Shown one piece after another: positions 1-11,247 of a stretch of 64,000 nt of DNA. Made by a program: the position numbers and the translations under genes. The DNA comes from Pseudomonas alloputida. GTDB taxonomy: Bacteria > Pseudomonadota > Gammaproteobacteria > Pseudomonadales > Pseudomonadaceae. Every line of letters begins with the position of its first letter. The stretch's first letter is position 1. Below the pieces are notes generated by a model. It was given only the letters and a program-made list of their open reading frames with translations, was not told the DNA's origin and did no database searches. Location: the NCBI RefSeq assembly GCF_021283545.2, contig NZ_CP128540.1:189501-253500 (forward strand), read 5' to 3'.

Positions 1-46
1 CCGTCGCCATGTGGCCGGTGTGCGCAAGATGATGCAGACCCTCTGA
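1..46 (+). CDS. algR: C-terminal end of AlgR-type LytTR response regulator (partial)
   Basis: The first bases read in frame as the tail [14 protein letters not shown] and stop at TGA 44-46. This fits the C-terminus of the LytTR DNA-binding domain of AlgR, the alginate and virulence response regulator that lies directly upstream of hemC in Pseudomonas. Only 14 residues are visible, so the call rests on this tail and on gene order (algR-hemC-hemD-...-algQ-algP). Confidence 0.6.
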   Translation, partial: RRHVAGVRKMMQTL

Positions 47-128
47 GGCCCTTGGACTCGGCCCGCACCTGCACCTGACTGCGTATGACCTGTTGATCCG
101 TATCTGCAAGCGATACCGGCGATGCTGT

Positions 129-134
129 TATGAT
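129..134 (+). promoter_or_regulatory. possible extended -10 box upstream of hemC
   Basis: TATGAT is preceded by TG one base upstream and lies 30 bases before the chosen hemC start, as in an extended -10 sigma-70 promoter. No convincing -35 hexamer sits at the right distance. Inference from motif only. Confidence 0.25.
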
Positions 135-164
135 CGACGGTATTTCTCTGGATCGGGGCGTTTC

Positions 165-1106
165 ATGTCCACTCGCGAAATCCGCATTGCCACCCGTAAA
201 AGTGCTTTGGCCCTGTGGCAGGCCGAATACGTCAAGGCCCGCCTCGAGCAGGCCCACACCGGCCTGCAGGTGACCCTGGTACCCATGGTCAGTCGCGGTG
301 ACAAGTTGCTCGACGCGCCGCTGGCAAAAATCGGCGGCAAGGGGCTGTTCGTCAAGGAACTGGAAACCGCGCTGCTGGACAACGAAGCCGACATCGCCGT
401 GCACTCGATGAAAGACGTGCCCATGGACTTCCCCGAGGGCCTGGGCCTGTACTGCATCTGCGAGCGTGAAGACCCGCGTGATGCCTTCGTTTCCAATACC
501 TTTGACAGCCTCGAAGCGCTGCCCGCCGGCAGTATCGTCGGTACCTCAAGCCTGCGCCGTCAGGCCCAGTTACTGGCGCGCCGCCCAGACCTGCAAATCC
601 GCTTTCTGCGCGGCAACGTCAACACCCGCCTGGCGAAGCTGGATGCCGGTGAGTACGACGCCATCATCCTCGCCGCGGCGGGCCTGATCCGTCTGGGCTT
701 CGAAGACCGCATCACCTCCACCATCAGCGTCGATGACAGCCTGCCGGCAGGTGGTCAGGGCGCGGTGGGCATCGAGTGCCGCAGTGCCGACGTTGAGATC
801 CATGCACTGCTGGCGCCACTGCACCATGTCGACACCGCTGACCGGGTGATCGCCGAGCGCGCGCTGAACAAACGCCTGAATGGTGGCTGCCAAGTGCCGA
901 TCGCCTGCTACGCGGTACTTGAAGGTGACCAGCTGTGGCTGCGCGGCCTGGTCGGCCAGCCTAGCGGCGGGACCTTGCTGGTGGCCGATGCCCGTGCACC
1001 CCGTGCTGCTGCCGAGGCCCTGGGCGTACAGGTGGCCGAAGACCTGCTGGGGCAGGGCGCCGAGGCCATTCTGAAGGAAGTCTACGGCGAGGCCGGTCAC
1101 CCGTGA
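165..1106 (+). CDS. hemC: hydroxymethylbilane synthase (porphobilinogen deaminase)
   Basis: HemC condenses four porphobilinogen molecules into hydroxymethylbilane, the linear tetrapyrrole precursor of heme, in the cytosol. The 313-residue protein has the family's usual length and begins [18 protein letters not shown]. The [13 protein letters not shown] segment near residue 242 carries the cysteine that binds the dipyrromethane cofactor. An upstream in-frame ATG at 93 would add a basic, low-complexity leader unlike the family, so ATG 165 is preferred. The gene overlaps hemD by 4 bases, which suggests translational coupling in a hemCDXY operon. Confidence 0.96.
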   Translation: MSTREIRIATRKSALALWQAEYVKARLEQAHTGLQVTLVPMVSRGDKLLDAPLAKIGGKGLFVKELETALLDNEADIAVHSMKDVPMDFPEGLGLYCICEREDPRDAFVSNTFDSLEALPAGSIVGTSSLRRQAQLLARRPDLQIRFLRGNVNTRLAKLDAGEYDAIILAAAGLIRLGFEDRITSTISVDDSLPAGGQGAVGIECRSADVEIHALLAPLHHVDTADRVIAERALNKRLNGGCQVPIACYAVLEGDQLWLRGLVGQPSGGTLLVADARAPRAAAEALGVQVAEDLLGQGAEAILKEVYGEAGHP

Positions 1107-1870
1107 GCCAATGGCGCCTGTTGCTGACCCGGCCTGCCGAGGACTGCGCGGCGCTGGCGCAAAGCCTGGCGGCAGCGGGAGTGGGCAGCAGTTGCCTGCC
1201 CCTGCTGGAGATTGAACCCATTACCGTGCAAGCCCCACAGCGGCTGTCGCTGGAAGGCTTGCATGACTTCCAGGCGATCATTGTGGTCAGCAAGCCGGCC
1301 GCCCGGCTGTTGCTTGAGCATCTGGCCGAGACCAGCATCCAGCCTCCGCAGCGAGGCTGGTTCACCGTGGGTGAGGCAACCGCTGGTGTGCTGCAGGGTG
1401 CTGGGCTGAAGGTTTGCTTTCCGCCGCGTGGCGATGACAGCGAAGCCTTGCTGGCACTGCCGGCCCTGCGCCAGGCACTTACCGAGCCGGCACCGCGTGT
1501 CTTGATCGTTCGCGGCGTCGGAGGTCGCGAACTGCTGGCAGAGCGTCTTGCAGAGCAAGGTGCTAGTGTCGAATATCTGGAACTGTATCGTCGCTGCCTG
1601 CCGGCCTACCCGGCGGGTACGCTGATGCGCCGCATTGAAGCGGAACGCCTCAATGGCCTGGTGGTCAGCAGTGGGCAGGGTTTTGAACATTTGCAGCAGA
1701 TGGCCGGTGCCGATTGGCTGCGGTTGGCCCAGTTGCCGCTGTTCGTGCCCAGCCCGCGGGTCGCCGAGCAGGCCAAGGCCGCCGGGGCCCAACAGGTTGT
1801 GGATTGCCGTGGCGCCAGTGCCACGGCCTTGCTGGCAGCCGTGCAGCGTAGCGCTGCACCTGCCTCTTAA
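1103..1870 (+). CDS. hemD: uroporphyrinogen-III synthase
   Basis: HemD cyclises hydroxymethylbilane with inversion of ring D to uroporphyrinogen III, the branch point to heme, siroheme and cobalamin. The 255-residue product has two alpha/beta lobes typical of the family (start [17 protein letters not shown], then [10 protein letters not shown], and [11 protein letters not shown] in the second lobe). Conservation in this family is weak, so the call leans on position: the start overlaps the hemC stop and hemX follows after 45 bases. Confidence 0.92.
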   Translation: MSQWRLLLTRPAEDCAALAQSLAAAGVGSSCLPLLEIEPITVQAPQRLSLEGLHDFQAIIVVSKPAARLLLEHLAETSIQPPQRGWFTVGEATAGVLQGAGLKVCFPPRGDDSEALLALPALRQALTEPAPRVLIVRGVGGRELLAERLAEQGASVEYLELYRRCLPAYPAGTLMRRIEAERLNGLVVSSGQGFEHLQQMAGADWLRLAQLPLFVPSPRVAEQAKAAGAQQVVDCRGASATALLAAVQRSAAPAS

Positions 1871-1915
1871 GGCGCTAAGCTGAATGCGGTGCGCCCCCAT
1901 GCAAAGGATGGATAC

Positions 1916-3016
1916 GTGAGCGAGACTGTCTTGTCCAATAACGATAAACCGTCGGCGCAGGCGCCTGCGGAACCCGTTACCACCCCACCTGCCAAGCGCT
2001 CCGGCAGTGGCCTGGCAGCGCTGGCCTTGCTGCTTGGTGCGGCCGGGGTGGCGGTAGGTGGCTGGGGTGTCTGGCAGGTGCGTCAACTGCAGGGCAGTGA
2101 GTTCAACCAGGGCCAGCACATCGAGGCGCTGACCCAGCGCGCCGAGGCGCTGCAGCAACGTGAACAGCAGATCAGTGCGCAACTGGCCAGTCTGCCAGCC
2201 GCCAGCGAGCTAGAAGACCGCCGGCGTTTGGTAGCCCAGTTGCAGGGCGACCAGCAGCGTCTCAGCCAGCGCCTGGAAACCGTGCTGGGAGAAAGCCGCA
2301 AAGAGTGGCGCCTGGCCGAAGCCGAGCACCTCCTGCGGCTGGCTACCCTGCGCCTTTCGGCGTTGCAGGACATCACCAGTGCCAAAGCCCTGGTCGAAGG
2401 CGCCGACGAGATCCTGCGCGAGCAGAGCGACCCGGGTGCCTTCGCCGCCCGCGAGCAACTGGCCCGCAGCCTGGCCACGCTCAACAGCACTCAGCAACCG
2501 GACCGTACTGGCCTGTTCTTGAAACTGGCTGCGCAGCGTGAGCTGGTACAGCAGCTGAGCGCCCAGTCCCCCGAGTTCGACAGTAACGCCGATGCGCTTG
2601 GCGCCCTGACCGCCGACGGTGATGGTGCCAGCAGGCTGTCGCAGTGGTGGGCAGAAATATCCAAGTACTTCCAGATCGACTTCAATGCCGATGAAAACGT
2701 GCGTCCGTTGCTGGCCGGGCAGCAACTGAACCAGCTGCGCCTGGCCCTGAGCCTGACTATCGAGCAGGCCCAGTGGGCGGCGCTCAATGGTGATGCCAAG
2801 GTTTACACGCAGGCGCTGGACGACGCCCGCAGCGTACTGCTGGCCAACTTCAATGCAGACAACCCGCAAAGCAAGGCCATGCTCGACAGCCTCAATGCCT
2901 TGGCCGATCAGCCGGTGTCGGTGGTTACCCCTGACCTTAGTGAAAGCCTGGCGGCAGTGCAGGCCTATATTCAGCGCCGTCACCTGCCGGCCGAGGCTGA
3001 AGGGGGCAAGCCATGA
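1916..3016 (+). CDS. hemX: HemX-type membrane protein (uroporphyrinogen operon protein)
   Basis: The start chosen is GTG 1916, preceded by AAAGGATGG at a normal distance; the in-frame ATG at 1889 lacks a good ribosome site. The product is about 366 residues: a polar, Pro/Ala-rich N-terminus, one membrane helix near residues 40-60 (LAALALLLGAAGVAVGGWGV), then a long Gln/Glu-rich region likely to form coiled coil. HemX was once called a uroporphyrin-III methylase, but no methyltransferase motif is visible. Its role in the operon is not established. The stop overlaps hemY. Confidence 0.85.
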   Translation: MSETVLSNNDKPSAQAPAEPVTTPPAKRSGSGLAALALLLGAAGVAVGGWGVWQVRQLQGSEFNQGQHIEALTQRAEALQQREQQISAQLASLPAASELEDRRRLVAQLQGDQQRLSQRLETVLGESRKEWRLAEAEHLLRLATLRLSALQDITSAKALVEGADEILREQSDPGAFAAREQLARSLATLNSTQQPDRTGLFLKLAAQRELVQQLSAQSPEFDSNADALGALTADGDGASRLSQWWAEISKYFQIDFNADENVRPLLAGQQLNQLRLALSLTIEQAQWAALNGDAKVYTQALDDARSVLLANFNADNPQSKAMLDSLNALADQPVSVVTPDLSESLAAVQAYIQRRHLPAEAEGGKP

Positions 3017-4251
3017 AGCGTGTCTACCTGTTGGCCGTGCTTGCGATCGTGGTTGCTGCGGCACTGGGCATCGCGGTTGCCAAGCACAGCGGCTATGTAC
3101 TGATTTCCTATGGTGGCTTCCGTTATCAGTCGGGGCTGTGGGCAGCCTTGGCGGGTATTTTGGCGGTCGTCCTGCTGCTGTGGTTGCTGCGCTATCTGGT
3201 CGGCCTGGTGCTGACTTCCAGTGGTGTGGTCAACCCGTGGTCACGGCGTAACCGCAGCCGACGTATCCGCCTGGCGATCGAACAGGGCCAGCTCGATCTT
3301 GCCGAAGGCCGCTGGGCCAGTGCCCAACGGCACTTGCACCGTGCCGCCGAGGCGGAGCGCCAACCGTTGCTGTACTACCTTGGTGCCGCGCGTGCTGCCA
3401 ACGAGCAAGGCCGTACCGAAGACAGTGACAACCTGCTGGAGCGTGCCCTGGAGCGCCAGCCGCAAGCGGAGCTGGCCATTGCCCTGACCCATGCCCAGTT
3501 GCAAATGGACCGTGGCGAAAACGATGGGGCCCTGGAAACCCTGCTGGCCATGCAGGAACGCCACCCGCACAACGGCCAGGTGCTGCGCTTGCTGCAACGC
3601 CTGTACGTGGAGCGCGGCGACTGGTCTGCACTGATCCGCCTGCTGCCCGACCTGCGCAAGGGCAAGGTGCTGCCGCCCGCCGAGCTGGCTGCTCTGGAAC
3701 AACGCGCCTGGGGCCAGAATCTGAGCCTGGCGACCACCCGTGGCGAAGATGCGCTCAGTGCACGTCAATCCTTGGAGCGCGCCTGGCAGCAGCTGACCGC
3801 AGCCCAGCGCCAGGAGCCACAACTGGTGCTGGCGTACGCCGAGCAACTGCGTCAGGTAGGTGCCCAGAACGAGGCCGAACAGGTGCTGCGCACGGCCCTC
3901 AAGCGCGACTACGAAAGCCACCTGGCCCGCCTTTACGGCCTGGTGCGTGGTGATGACCCGGCGCGTCAGCTGCAAACCGCTGAAGGTTGGCTCAAGGCTC
4001 ACCCGCAAGATGCCAGCCTGCTGCTGACCCTGGGCCGTCTGAGCCTGCAAAACCGCTTGTGGGGCAAGGCGCGTGACTACCTGGAAAGCAGCCTGCGCAT
4101 GGAGCGCAACCCCGAGGCCTGTGCTGAGCTGGCCCGCCTGCTCGCGGGGCTGGGCGAGACCGAGCGCAGCAACCAGCTGTTCCAGGAGGGCCTTGGCCTG
4201 CTGGACGAGCGCCTGCTGGCGCTGCCTTTGCCAGAAGGCGTGCGCGCCTGA
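3013..4251 (+). CDS. hemY: HemY-type TPR membrane protein
   Basis: The 412-residue protein has two N-terminal membrane helices (about residues 4-25 and 40-62) followed by a long TPR-like helical repeat region (LDLAEGRWASAQRHLHRAAEA and similar units). This is the gammaproteobacterial HemY of the hemCDXY operon, thought to act at the inner membrane in a late or organising step of heme synthesis. It is unrelated to the protoporphyrinogen oxidase HemY of Gram-positives. The start overlaps the hemX stop by 4 bases. Confidence 0.88.
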   Translation: MKRVYLLAVLAIVVAAALGIAVAKHSGYVLISYGGFRYQSGLWAALAGILAVVLLLWLLRYLVGLVLTSSGVVNPWSRRNRSRRIRLAIEQGQLDLAEGRWASAQRHLHRAAEAERQPLLYYLGAARAANEQGRTEDSDNLLERALERQPQAELAIALTHAQLQMDRGENDGALETLLAMQERHPHNGQVLRLLQRLYVERGDWSALIRLLPDLRKGKVLPPAELAALEQRAWGQNLSLATTRGEDALSARQSLERAWQQLTAAQRQEPQLVLAYAEQLRQVGAQNEAEQVLRTALKRDYESHLARLYGLVRGDDPARQLQTAEGWLKAHPQDASLLLTLGRLSLQNRLWGKARDYLESSLRMERNPEACAELARLLAGLGETERSNQLFQEGLGLLDERLLALPLPEGVRA

Positions 4252-4259
4252 CCTACCCC

Positions 4260-4285
4260 AAGGCCCGCGCAAAGGTGCGGGCTTT
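4260..4285 (+). terminator. hairpin after hemY, possible terminator
   Basis: AAGGCCCGCGC pairs with GTGCGGGCTTT across a four-base loop with two G-U pairs, just after the hemY stop. The following bases are G-rich rather than a T-run, so an intrinsic terminator is only possible. Confidence 0.4.
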
Positions 4286-4473
4286 GGGGGCAGGTAATTT
4301 ATCTTTCGCTGTCAGTTTGATCTGAAGTCCATTTCTTCCGTCGCCTCCTACGGCATATCTGGAAATTTCCTACGCGATTCAGTGACTTGTCGTTGCTGTC
4401 GTGCCTTGAAACAAAGCGTGTCTTTCCTCTACCGTTTCAAGCCACTACTTTTTCCCCGGGACCTTCACCGCCC

Positions 4474-4980
4474 ATGCTGCCGGCCCGTTTGCGCACCTTT
4501 TTTCTTCCTGCCTGCCTGGTCGCACTGGCAGTACTGGTTGCGTCTTTCCGTCTGGAAAACACAGTGGGGCTGATGCCGTGCCCATTGTGCCTCAGCCAAC
4601 GGTTGCTGCTTGGCGGGTACGCGCTCCTGTGTTTCGCAGCCGTGCTGCAGGCGCCGGGCACGCGGGGCATCCTTCGTTATGCTCGGCTGGCGCTGGGCTG
4701 CTCGCTGGCCGGCGCTTTGCTGGCAGCACGGCATGTCTGGTTGCAGGGGGCTGAGGGGGTCAATGAGGTATGTCCGGTGCCGATCGGGCGAGTGTTCGAA
4801 CAATCCTGGAGTGAGGCGGCACGGCAACTGCTGCTGGGTGGCCCGGATTGCCGTTCGCTTGCCTGGAGTTTTCTCGATCTGACACTGCCGGAATGGAGCC
4901 TGTTGGCCTTCCTGCTGCTGGCGGTGCTGCCCTTGAGTTGCCTGCTGGCGTATCGTTTCCGCACCTTGGCAAGAACATGA
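4474..4980 (+). CDS. dsbB: disulfide bond formation protein DsbB
   Basis: DsbB reoxidises periplasmic DsbA and passes electrons to quinones at the inner membrane. From ATG 4474 the product has 168 residues, the family size, with four hydrophobic helices. The CPLC motif of the first periplasmic segment is present (LMPCPLCLSQRL), and the second cysteine pair is visible as C-P-V and D-C-R in the large periplasmic loop. A longer reading from 4387 adds a non-membrane leader and is rejected. The gene is separate from the heme operon and precedes algQ. Confidence 0.93.
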   Translation: MLPARLRTFFLPACLVALAVLVASFRLENTVGLMPCPLCLSQRLLLGGYALLCFAAVLQAPGTRGILRYARLALGCSLAGALLAARHVWLQGAEGVNEVCPVPIGRVFEQSWSEAARQLLLGGPDCRSLAWSFLDLTLPEWSLLAFLLLAVLPLSCLLAYRFRTLART

Positions 4981-5210
4981 CCTGGCGCAAGGTTGTGCCA
5001 TTAGCGCGACCAATGGTGATGTAACAGGGTATTAAACACTTGTATGAACTTTGTGTGCTGCGTACCTTGAAGGGCAGCACGCGCGGGAATAATCTCCCAG
5101 CACGCATACCGGAAAAACAACTGCTCGATGCCGTCCTGCTGATGTCACCTTGTGCTGCGCGGTCGTGGTGCGAGGTGCAGCGGCATCTACCCAGAAGGGA
5201 AGAGATCGCC

Positions 5211-5681
5211 ATGCTCGATAGTTGTCAGAACGCCCAGGAACGCTGGGGTGGGGTTCACAAGCTGATCGACCGTTGGCTGGAGGAGCGCCAGGAACTGGTG
5301 CAGGCTTTTCGCGCCCTGCGCGATGTGAGGCCAGCCTTCGCCGACAAGGACACCAACGGGGACTTTTGCGCCCTTCTGGTCGACTACGTTTCGGCGTGGC
5401 ACTTCGAAGTCTGCGAGCAACTGGTCAGCGAGGCCAAGGCGTTCGGAGACAAGAAGGCGCTGAAACTGGCCGAAGAGATCAACCCACGGATCAACGACAG
5501 TACTCAGATCGCACTGGCCTTCAATGACCATTGCACCAAGGGGGAGTGCAAGGACACCGAACGCTTTGCCGAGAAGCTGGCCAAATTGGGCGGGTTGTTG
5601 CATGAGCGCTTCGAGCTTGAAGACTGCCTGATCGAAGTGCTGCACAACGCACACAAGGAAGAGGGTGCAGTGCAGGCCTGA
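5211..5681 (+). CDS. algQ: anti-RNA polymerase sigma-70 factor AlgQ (Rsd family)
   Basis: AlgQ binds region 4 of the housekeeping sigma factor, which favours alternative sigma factors, and affects alginate and siderophore genes in Pseudomonas. ATG 5211 follows AAGGGAAGAG and gives 156 residues beginning MLDSCQNAQERWGGVHKLID; the all-helical Rsd/AlgQ pattern and conserved WGG are visible. A longer frame from 5040 would add a non-conserved leader. About 230 bases upstream hold no gene and contain a short hairpin around 5054-5080 (GTGCTGC...GGGCAGCAC). The algQ-algP neighbourhood matches other pseudomonads. Confidence 0.9.
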   Translation: MLDSCQNAQERWGGVHKLIDRWLEERQELVQAFRALRDVRPAFADKDTNGDFCALLVDYVSAWHFEVCEQLVSEAKAFGDKKALKLAEEINPRINDSTQIALAFNDHCTKGECKDTERFAEKLAKLGGLLHERFELEDCLIEVLHNAHKEEGAVQA

Positions 5682-5689
5682 GGTTGGCG

Positions 5690-6328
5690 TCAGTCGCCAA
5701 CCGCCAGCAGTTCGATCTCGAATACCAAGGGGGTGTAGGGTGCAATCAGGTCTCCCGCCCCCTCGGCGCCATAGGCTTGCGCTGAAGGAATTACCAGGCG
5801 CCATTTGGCGCCGGTGTGCATTTTCGGCAAGGCGACCTGCCAGCCTTCGATAACCGAATCCAGGTTGAACCATTGGGGGGTCTGGTTCTGGTCGAATATT
5901 GAGCCGTCCGGCAATCTGCCCACATAGCGCACTTGCACTTTGCCGCCCGCTTTTGGCTGTGCACCCGTGCCTGCCTGCAATTCGCTGTACAGCACACCTT
6001 CCGTTAGTTCGTGCACCCCATAACGCCCACGTTCATTAGCCATGAAACGCGTTTCGGCGGCCTGCAGCTTTTGCGCAGCGGCGTCACCTTCCTGGGCTTC
6101 ATGCTGCTGCAGCACTGCCTGCATGCGTGCCTTGTCGAGTTTCAGGGGTTGCCCCTGATAGGACTGCTTCAGGCCTTCGACCAGTGCATCCAGCTGCAAG
6201 CCTGGCATCTCCTGGCGCAGGCGTTCACCCAGGCTGGCACCCAGGCTGTAGGCCAAATCGTGGTCGTCGTTGTCGGCCAAGGCGAGGGGTGCCATCAGGC
6301 ATAAACCCAAAACAAGATATCGAGGCAA
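5690..6328 (-). CDS. FKBP-type peptidyl-prolyl isomerase, secreted (Mip/FkpA-like)
   Basis: The C-terminal half (about residues 105-210) is an FKBP domain with GGKVQVRYVGRLPDGSIFDQ and the VIEGWQVALPKM segment. The N-terminal half is the helical dimerisation region of Mip-type isomerases (YSLGASLGERLRQ). A hydrophobic N-terminus ending LALA-DND indicates export to the periplasm, where it would assist protein folding. No ATG suits. TTG 6328 has GGGAG seven bases upstream and gives a clean signal peptide (212 residues); another TTG at 6352 is possible. It converges with algQ, only 8 bases apart. Confidence 0.88.
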   Translation of the reverse strand: MPRYLVLGLCLMAPLALADNDDHDLAYSLGASLGERLRQEMPGLQLDALVEGLKQSYQGQPLKLDKARMQAVLQQHEAQEGDAAAQKLQAAETRFMANERGRYGVHELTEGVLYSELQAGTGAQPKAGGKVQVRYVGRLPDGSIFDQNQTPQWFNLDSVIEGWQVALPKMHTGAKWRLVIPSAQAYGAEGAGDLIAPYTPLVFEIELLAVGD

Positions 6329-6506
6329 CGCCTGACTCCCAAATACCAGCAATGATTAATTCAGCAACTACACTTTCACGCAGCTGCAAGATAACAACTT
6401 TGCCCAGGCATGCAACGCGGCGTAAACATTACGGTCAACATGCCCTAGCGGCGGTAGCAGCAGAAGCATAGTATGAGCCGCAATCTCGTCAGCCAGGAGG
6501 TAAACC

Positions 6507-7496
6507 ATGTCGGCCAAAAAGAAGCCAGTAAGTACGCCGTTACACCTGCTCCAGCAACTTTCGGGCAGCTTGCTCGAACACTTGGAAGAGGCCTGCTCGC
6601 AAGCGCTGGCTGATGCGGAAAAACTGCTGGCGAAGTTGGAAAAGCAGCGTGGCAAGGCGCAGGAAAAACTGCACAACGGTCGCCTGAAACTGCAAGACGC
6701 GGCCAAGGCAGGTAAAGCCAAGGCGCAAAGCAAGGCGCAAAAAGCCATCGGTGAACTTGAAGAACTGCTCGAGTCTCTCAAGGAACGTCAAACCCAGACG
6801 CGCTCTTACATTCAGCAACTCAAACGCGATGCTCAGGACAGCCTCAAGCTGGCTCAGGGTGTAGGTAAAGTACGCGAAGCTGCAGGCAAGGCCCTTGATC
6901 AACGTGCGGCCAAACCGGCAGCCAAGGCAACCGCTGCTGCCAAGCCTGCGGCCAAACCAGCTGCCAGGGCGACCGCTGCCGCCAAGCCTGCGGCCAAACC
7001 AGCTGCCAAGACGACCACTGCCGCCAAGCCTGCGGCCAAACCGGCTGCCAAGGCGACCGCTGCCGCCAAACCTGCGGCCAAACCGGCTGCCAAGGCGACC
7101 GCTGCCGCCAAGCCTGCGGCCAAACCGGCTGCCAAGGCGACCGCTGCCGCCAAGCCTGCGGCCAAACCGGCTGCCAAGGCGACCGCTGCCGCCAAGCCTG
7201 CGGCCAAACCAGCTGCCAAGGCGACCGCTGCCGCTAAGCCTGCGGCCAAACCGGCTGCCAAGGCGGCTGCGGCAGCCAAACCTGCGGCCAAGCCAGCTGC
7301 CAAAGCCCCTGCTGCCAAGCCGGCCGCAAAACCAGCTGCCACCAAGGCACCAGCACGCACGGCCGCCAAACCCGCCGCCAAACCTGCTGAAGCCAAACCC
7401 GCTACACCGGCCGCCACAACCAACTCGGTGAGCCCGGCTGCTGCAGCACCGTCGGCACCTGTGAGCACGCCGTCTCAGGCACCTTCGGCGTCCTGA
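6507..7496 (+). CDS. algP: AlgP (AlgR3), histone H1-like regulatory protein
   Basis: The 329-residue protein has a coiled-coil-like N-terminal region (residues 1-125, rich in Lys, Glu and Gln) and a C-terminal tail of tandem Lys-Pro-Ala-Ala repeats, like eukaryotic histone H1. AlgP is a DNA-binding protein described as an activator of the alginate gene algD in P. aeruginosa, next to algQ. AGGAGG lies just upstream of ATG 6507. The phasin-like N-terminus also recalls PhaF, so a granule-associated role is an alternative. The 3' end overlaps the convergent gene by 22 bases. Confidence 0.87.
   Translation: MSAKKKPVSTPLHLLQQLSGSLLEHLEEACSQALADAEKLLAKLEKQRGKAQEKLHNGRLKLQDAAKAGKAKAQSKAQKAIGELEELLESLKERQTQTRSYIQQLKRDAQDSLKLAQGVGKVREAAGKALDQRAAKPAAKATAAAKPAAKPAARATAAAKPAAKPAAKTTTAAKPAAKPAAKATAAAKPAAKPAAKATAAAKPAAKPAAKATAAAKPAAKPAAKATAAAKPAAKPAAKATAAAKPAAKPAAKAAAAAKPAAKPAAKAPAAKPAAKPAATKAPARTAAKPAAKPAEAKPATPAATTNSVSPAAAAPSAPVSTPSQAPSAS
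6927..7304 (+). repeat. nine tandem copies of a 42-bp unit inside algP
   Basis: Nine units each encode 14 residues of the form ATAAAKPAAKPAAK. Variants are one Arg in unit 1, TTTAA in unit 3 and AAAAA in unit 9. The central units are almost identical at the base level, which suggests recent expansion by slippage or recombination. Degenerate KPAA units continue to about 7390. Confidence 0.95.
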
Positions 7497-7954
7497 AGCG
7501 CAGCCGCTGCGACGCGCAACTGAACTAGCGCGTCATGATGCAGAGCCTGGTCCGGTGCCAGCCGGGCCAGCCAGTCGTCCGCGGGCTCATGGGAGCCCAC
7601 GGGCCACTGTTGCGAACGTTCCTGCAAGCGCTCCAGCAAGGCTTTTTCTGCCTGTAATTCCAACCCCTTCACCTGTTCACGCAATGCGGCCAATTGTGCA
7701 TCACCCGATGCTGGGGTTCGCCATTGCCGGCGCAGGCTGCGCAGCGGGGCGACCACGTCACGCTGCCAAGGCTCGGCAAGTTCTTGCAGTGCTTGCGCAC
7801 GTTCGCCCAGTACAGCCACACCACGTGCTTGCAGCCAGGTCGCGCACAGCAGCAGGCAGACATCGCCACCCAGTGCCTGCAGTTCAAGGCAGGCGGCTTC
7901 CACGCCGGGCCTGGCATACAGGGCCAGGGCGTAATTCCACAGGTCGGTGTGCAT
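7475..7954 (-). CDS. TIGR02444 (DUF2390) family protein
   Basis: A 159-residue, mostly helical soluble protein without signal peptide, starting MHTDLWNYALALYARPGVE, which matches the small proteobacterial family TIGR02444. The family has no known function. It overlaps the end of algP on the opposite strand and lies back to back with the ABC-F gene, from which it is separated by 50 bases. Confidence 0.8.
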   Translation of the reverse strand: MHTDLWNYALALYARPGVEAACLELQALGGDVCLLLCATWLQARGVAVLGERAQALQELAEPWQRDVVAPLRSLRRQWRTPASGDAQLAALREQVKGLELQAEKALLERLQERSQQWPVGSHEPADDWLARLAPDQALHHDALVQLRVAAAALQDAEGA

Positions 7955-8004
7955 GGTTCCACTCGCGCTATGGGCCGAGGAAGCTGGTAGACTCCGCGAC
8001 CATC

Positions 8005-9914
<1,910 letters not shown>

Positions 9915-9915
<1 letters not shown>

Positions 9916-10502
9916 TGGAGGAACTGCGTTCGCTGCTGCCAGGGCAATGGATGGACACCTTCTGGCTGGGTTTGCAGATCCTCTTGATCCTGGCAGCGGC
10001 GTTCATCCTGCAACGTATCGTCGCCCGCGGGCTGAGCCGCCTGGGCCAGCGTTACCCGTTACCGCCGGAGCTGCTGGTGCCCGTGCGCGGTGGCCTGCGC
10101 TGGCTGATCATGGGCAGCGCGCTGCTGTTCGTGCTGGAGCGCATGGGTGTTTCGGCAACCGTGTTGTGGACAGCACTTTCCGGCTTCGTAGCGGTAGCGG
10201 CGGTGGCCTTCTTCGCCATGTGGAGCGTGCTGTCCAACCTGTTGTGCGCAGTGTTGATCTTCACGGTCGGGCCGTTTCGCATCGGCGATGTGGTCGAGCT
10301 GGTCGACACCCTCGACAAGCCTGGCGTGAAAGGCCGGGTGATCGCTATCAACCTGCTGTTCACCACCCTGCTGGAAGTGCCCGAAGCGGGCGGGGCGCTG
10401 GTGCAGGTGCCCAATAGTCAGTTCTTCCAGAAGTCCGTGCGGCGCTGGCGCGGGGCCGAGGTACAGGCCCTGCACAAAGAAACAGCTGCCGAAGCGGACT
10501 GA
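9915..10502 (+). CDS. small mechanosensitive channel (MscS family)
   Basis: A 195-residue membrane protein with hydrophobic helices near residues 12-33, 58-75 and 85-115. The third, Gly/Ala-rich helix (LSGFVAVAAVAFFAMWSVLSN) corresponds to the pore helix of MscS, followed by the start of a beta domain (FRIGDVVELVD). It lacks the large C-terminal cage of full MscS. Such channels release solutes on hypo-osmotic shock. Its start overlaps the stop of the ABC-F gene, so the two are probably co-transcribed. Confidence 0.8.
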
Positions 10503-10601
10503 GCCTGCACTGGCCACACAAATCCATCAGAAATCACTGGTTATTTTTTCGCCAAGACCTTAGCTTAACGTTTTGCAACAAATGTTCGAGCGAGGTGTGT
10601 G

Positions 10602-11234
10602 ATGTCGATGGAAGTATGGTTAGGCTTTTTTGCCGCCTGCTGGGTGATCAGCCTTTCACCCGGTGCCGGGGCAATTGCCTCGATGTCCAGCGGCCTGCAA
10701 TACGGCTTCTGGCGTGGTTACTGGAACGCCCTGGGCCTGCAGCTGGGCCTGATCATGCAGATCGCCATCATCGCCGCCGGCGTCGGTGCCGTCCTGGCTG
10801 CCTCGGCCACGGCGTTCCAGGTCATCAAGTGGTTTGGCGTCGGCTACCTTGTGTACCTGGCCTACAAGCAGTGGCGTGCCCTGCCGATGGACATGAGCGA
10901 TGAATCAGGCGTGCGCCCGATCGGCAAGCCGCTGAGCCTGGTGTTCCGTGGTTTCCTGGTCAACATCAGCAACCCCAAGGCGCTGGTGTTCATGCTGGCG
11001 GTGCTGCCGCAGTTCCTCAATCCCCATGCGCCGCTGCTGCCGCAATATGTGGCGATCACCGTGACCATGGTCACGGTCGACCTGCTGGTGATGGCGGGAT
11101 ACACCGGGTTGGCTTCGCATGTGTTGCGCATGCTGCGCACGCCCAAACAGCAGAAGCGTTTGAACCGCACCTTTGCCGGGTTGTTCATTGGTGCAGCCAC
11201 CTTCCTCGCGACCTTGCGCCGCGCGCCGGTCTGA
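10602..11234 (+). CDS. LysE/RhtB family amino-acid exporter
   Basis: A 210-residue inner-membrane protein with about six hydrophobic helices and the family's N-terminal SPGAGAI motif (ACWVISLSPGAGAIASMSSG). The LysE/RhtB family exports amino acids such as lysine, homoserine or threonine; the substrate here cannot be read from sequence. ATG 10602 sits six bases after CGAGG; a GTG immediately before is less likely. Monocistronic, with a hairpin 14 bases after the stop. Confidence 0.85.
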   Translation: MSMEVWLGFFAACWVISLSPGAGAIASMSSGLQYGFWRGYWNALGLQLGLIMQIAIIAAGVGAVLAASATAFQVIKWFGVGYLVYLAYKQWRALPMDMSDESGVRPIGKPLSLVFRGFLVNISNPKALVFMLAVLPQFLNPHAPLLPQYVAITVTMVTVDLLVMAGYTGLASHVLRMLRTPKQQKRLNRTFAGLFIGAATFLATLRRAPV

Positions 11235-11247
11235 CAGACCGCATACA

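Noticed and set aside
6927..7304. Regular repeats that could be taken for a CRISPR array
   Set aside because: The units are contiguous, without spacers, and encode the KPAA repeats of AlgP in frame.
7555..8004. N-terminal extension of the ABC-F protein
   Set aside because: The extra 150 residues are Pro/Arg/His-rich, lie antisense to the TIGR02444 gene, and the conserved protein starts at ATG 8005.
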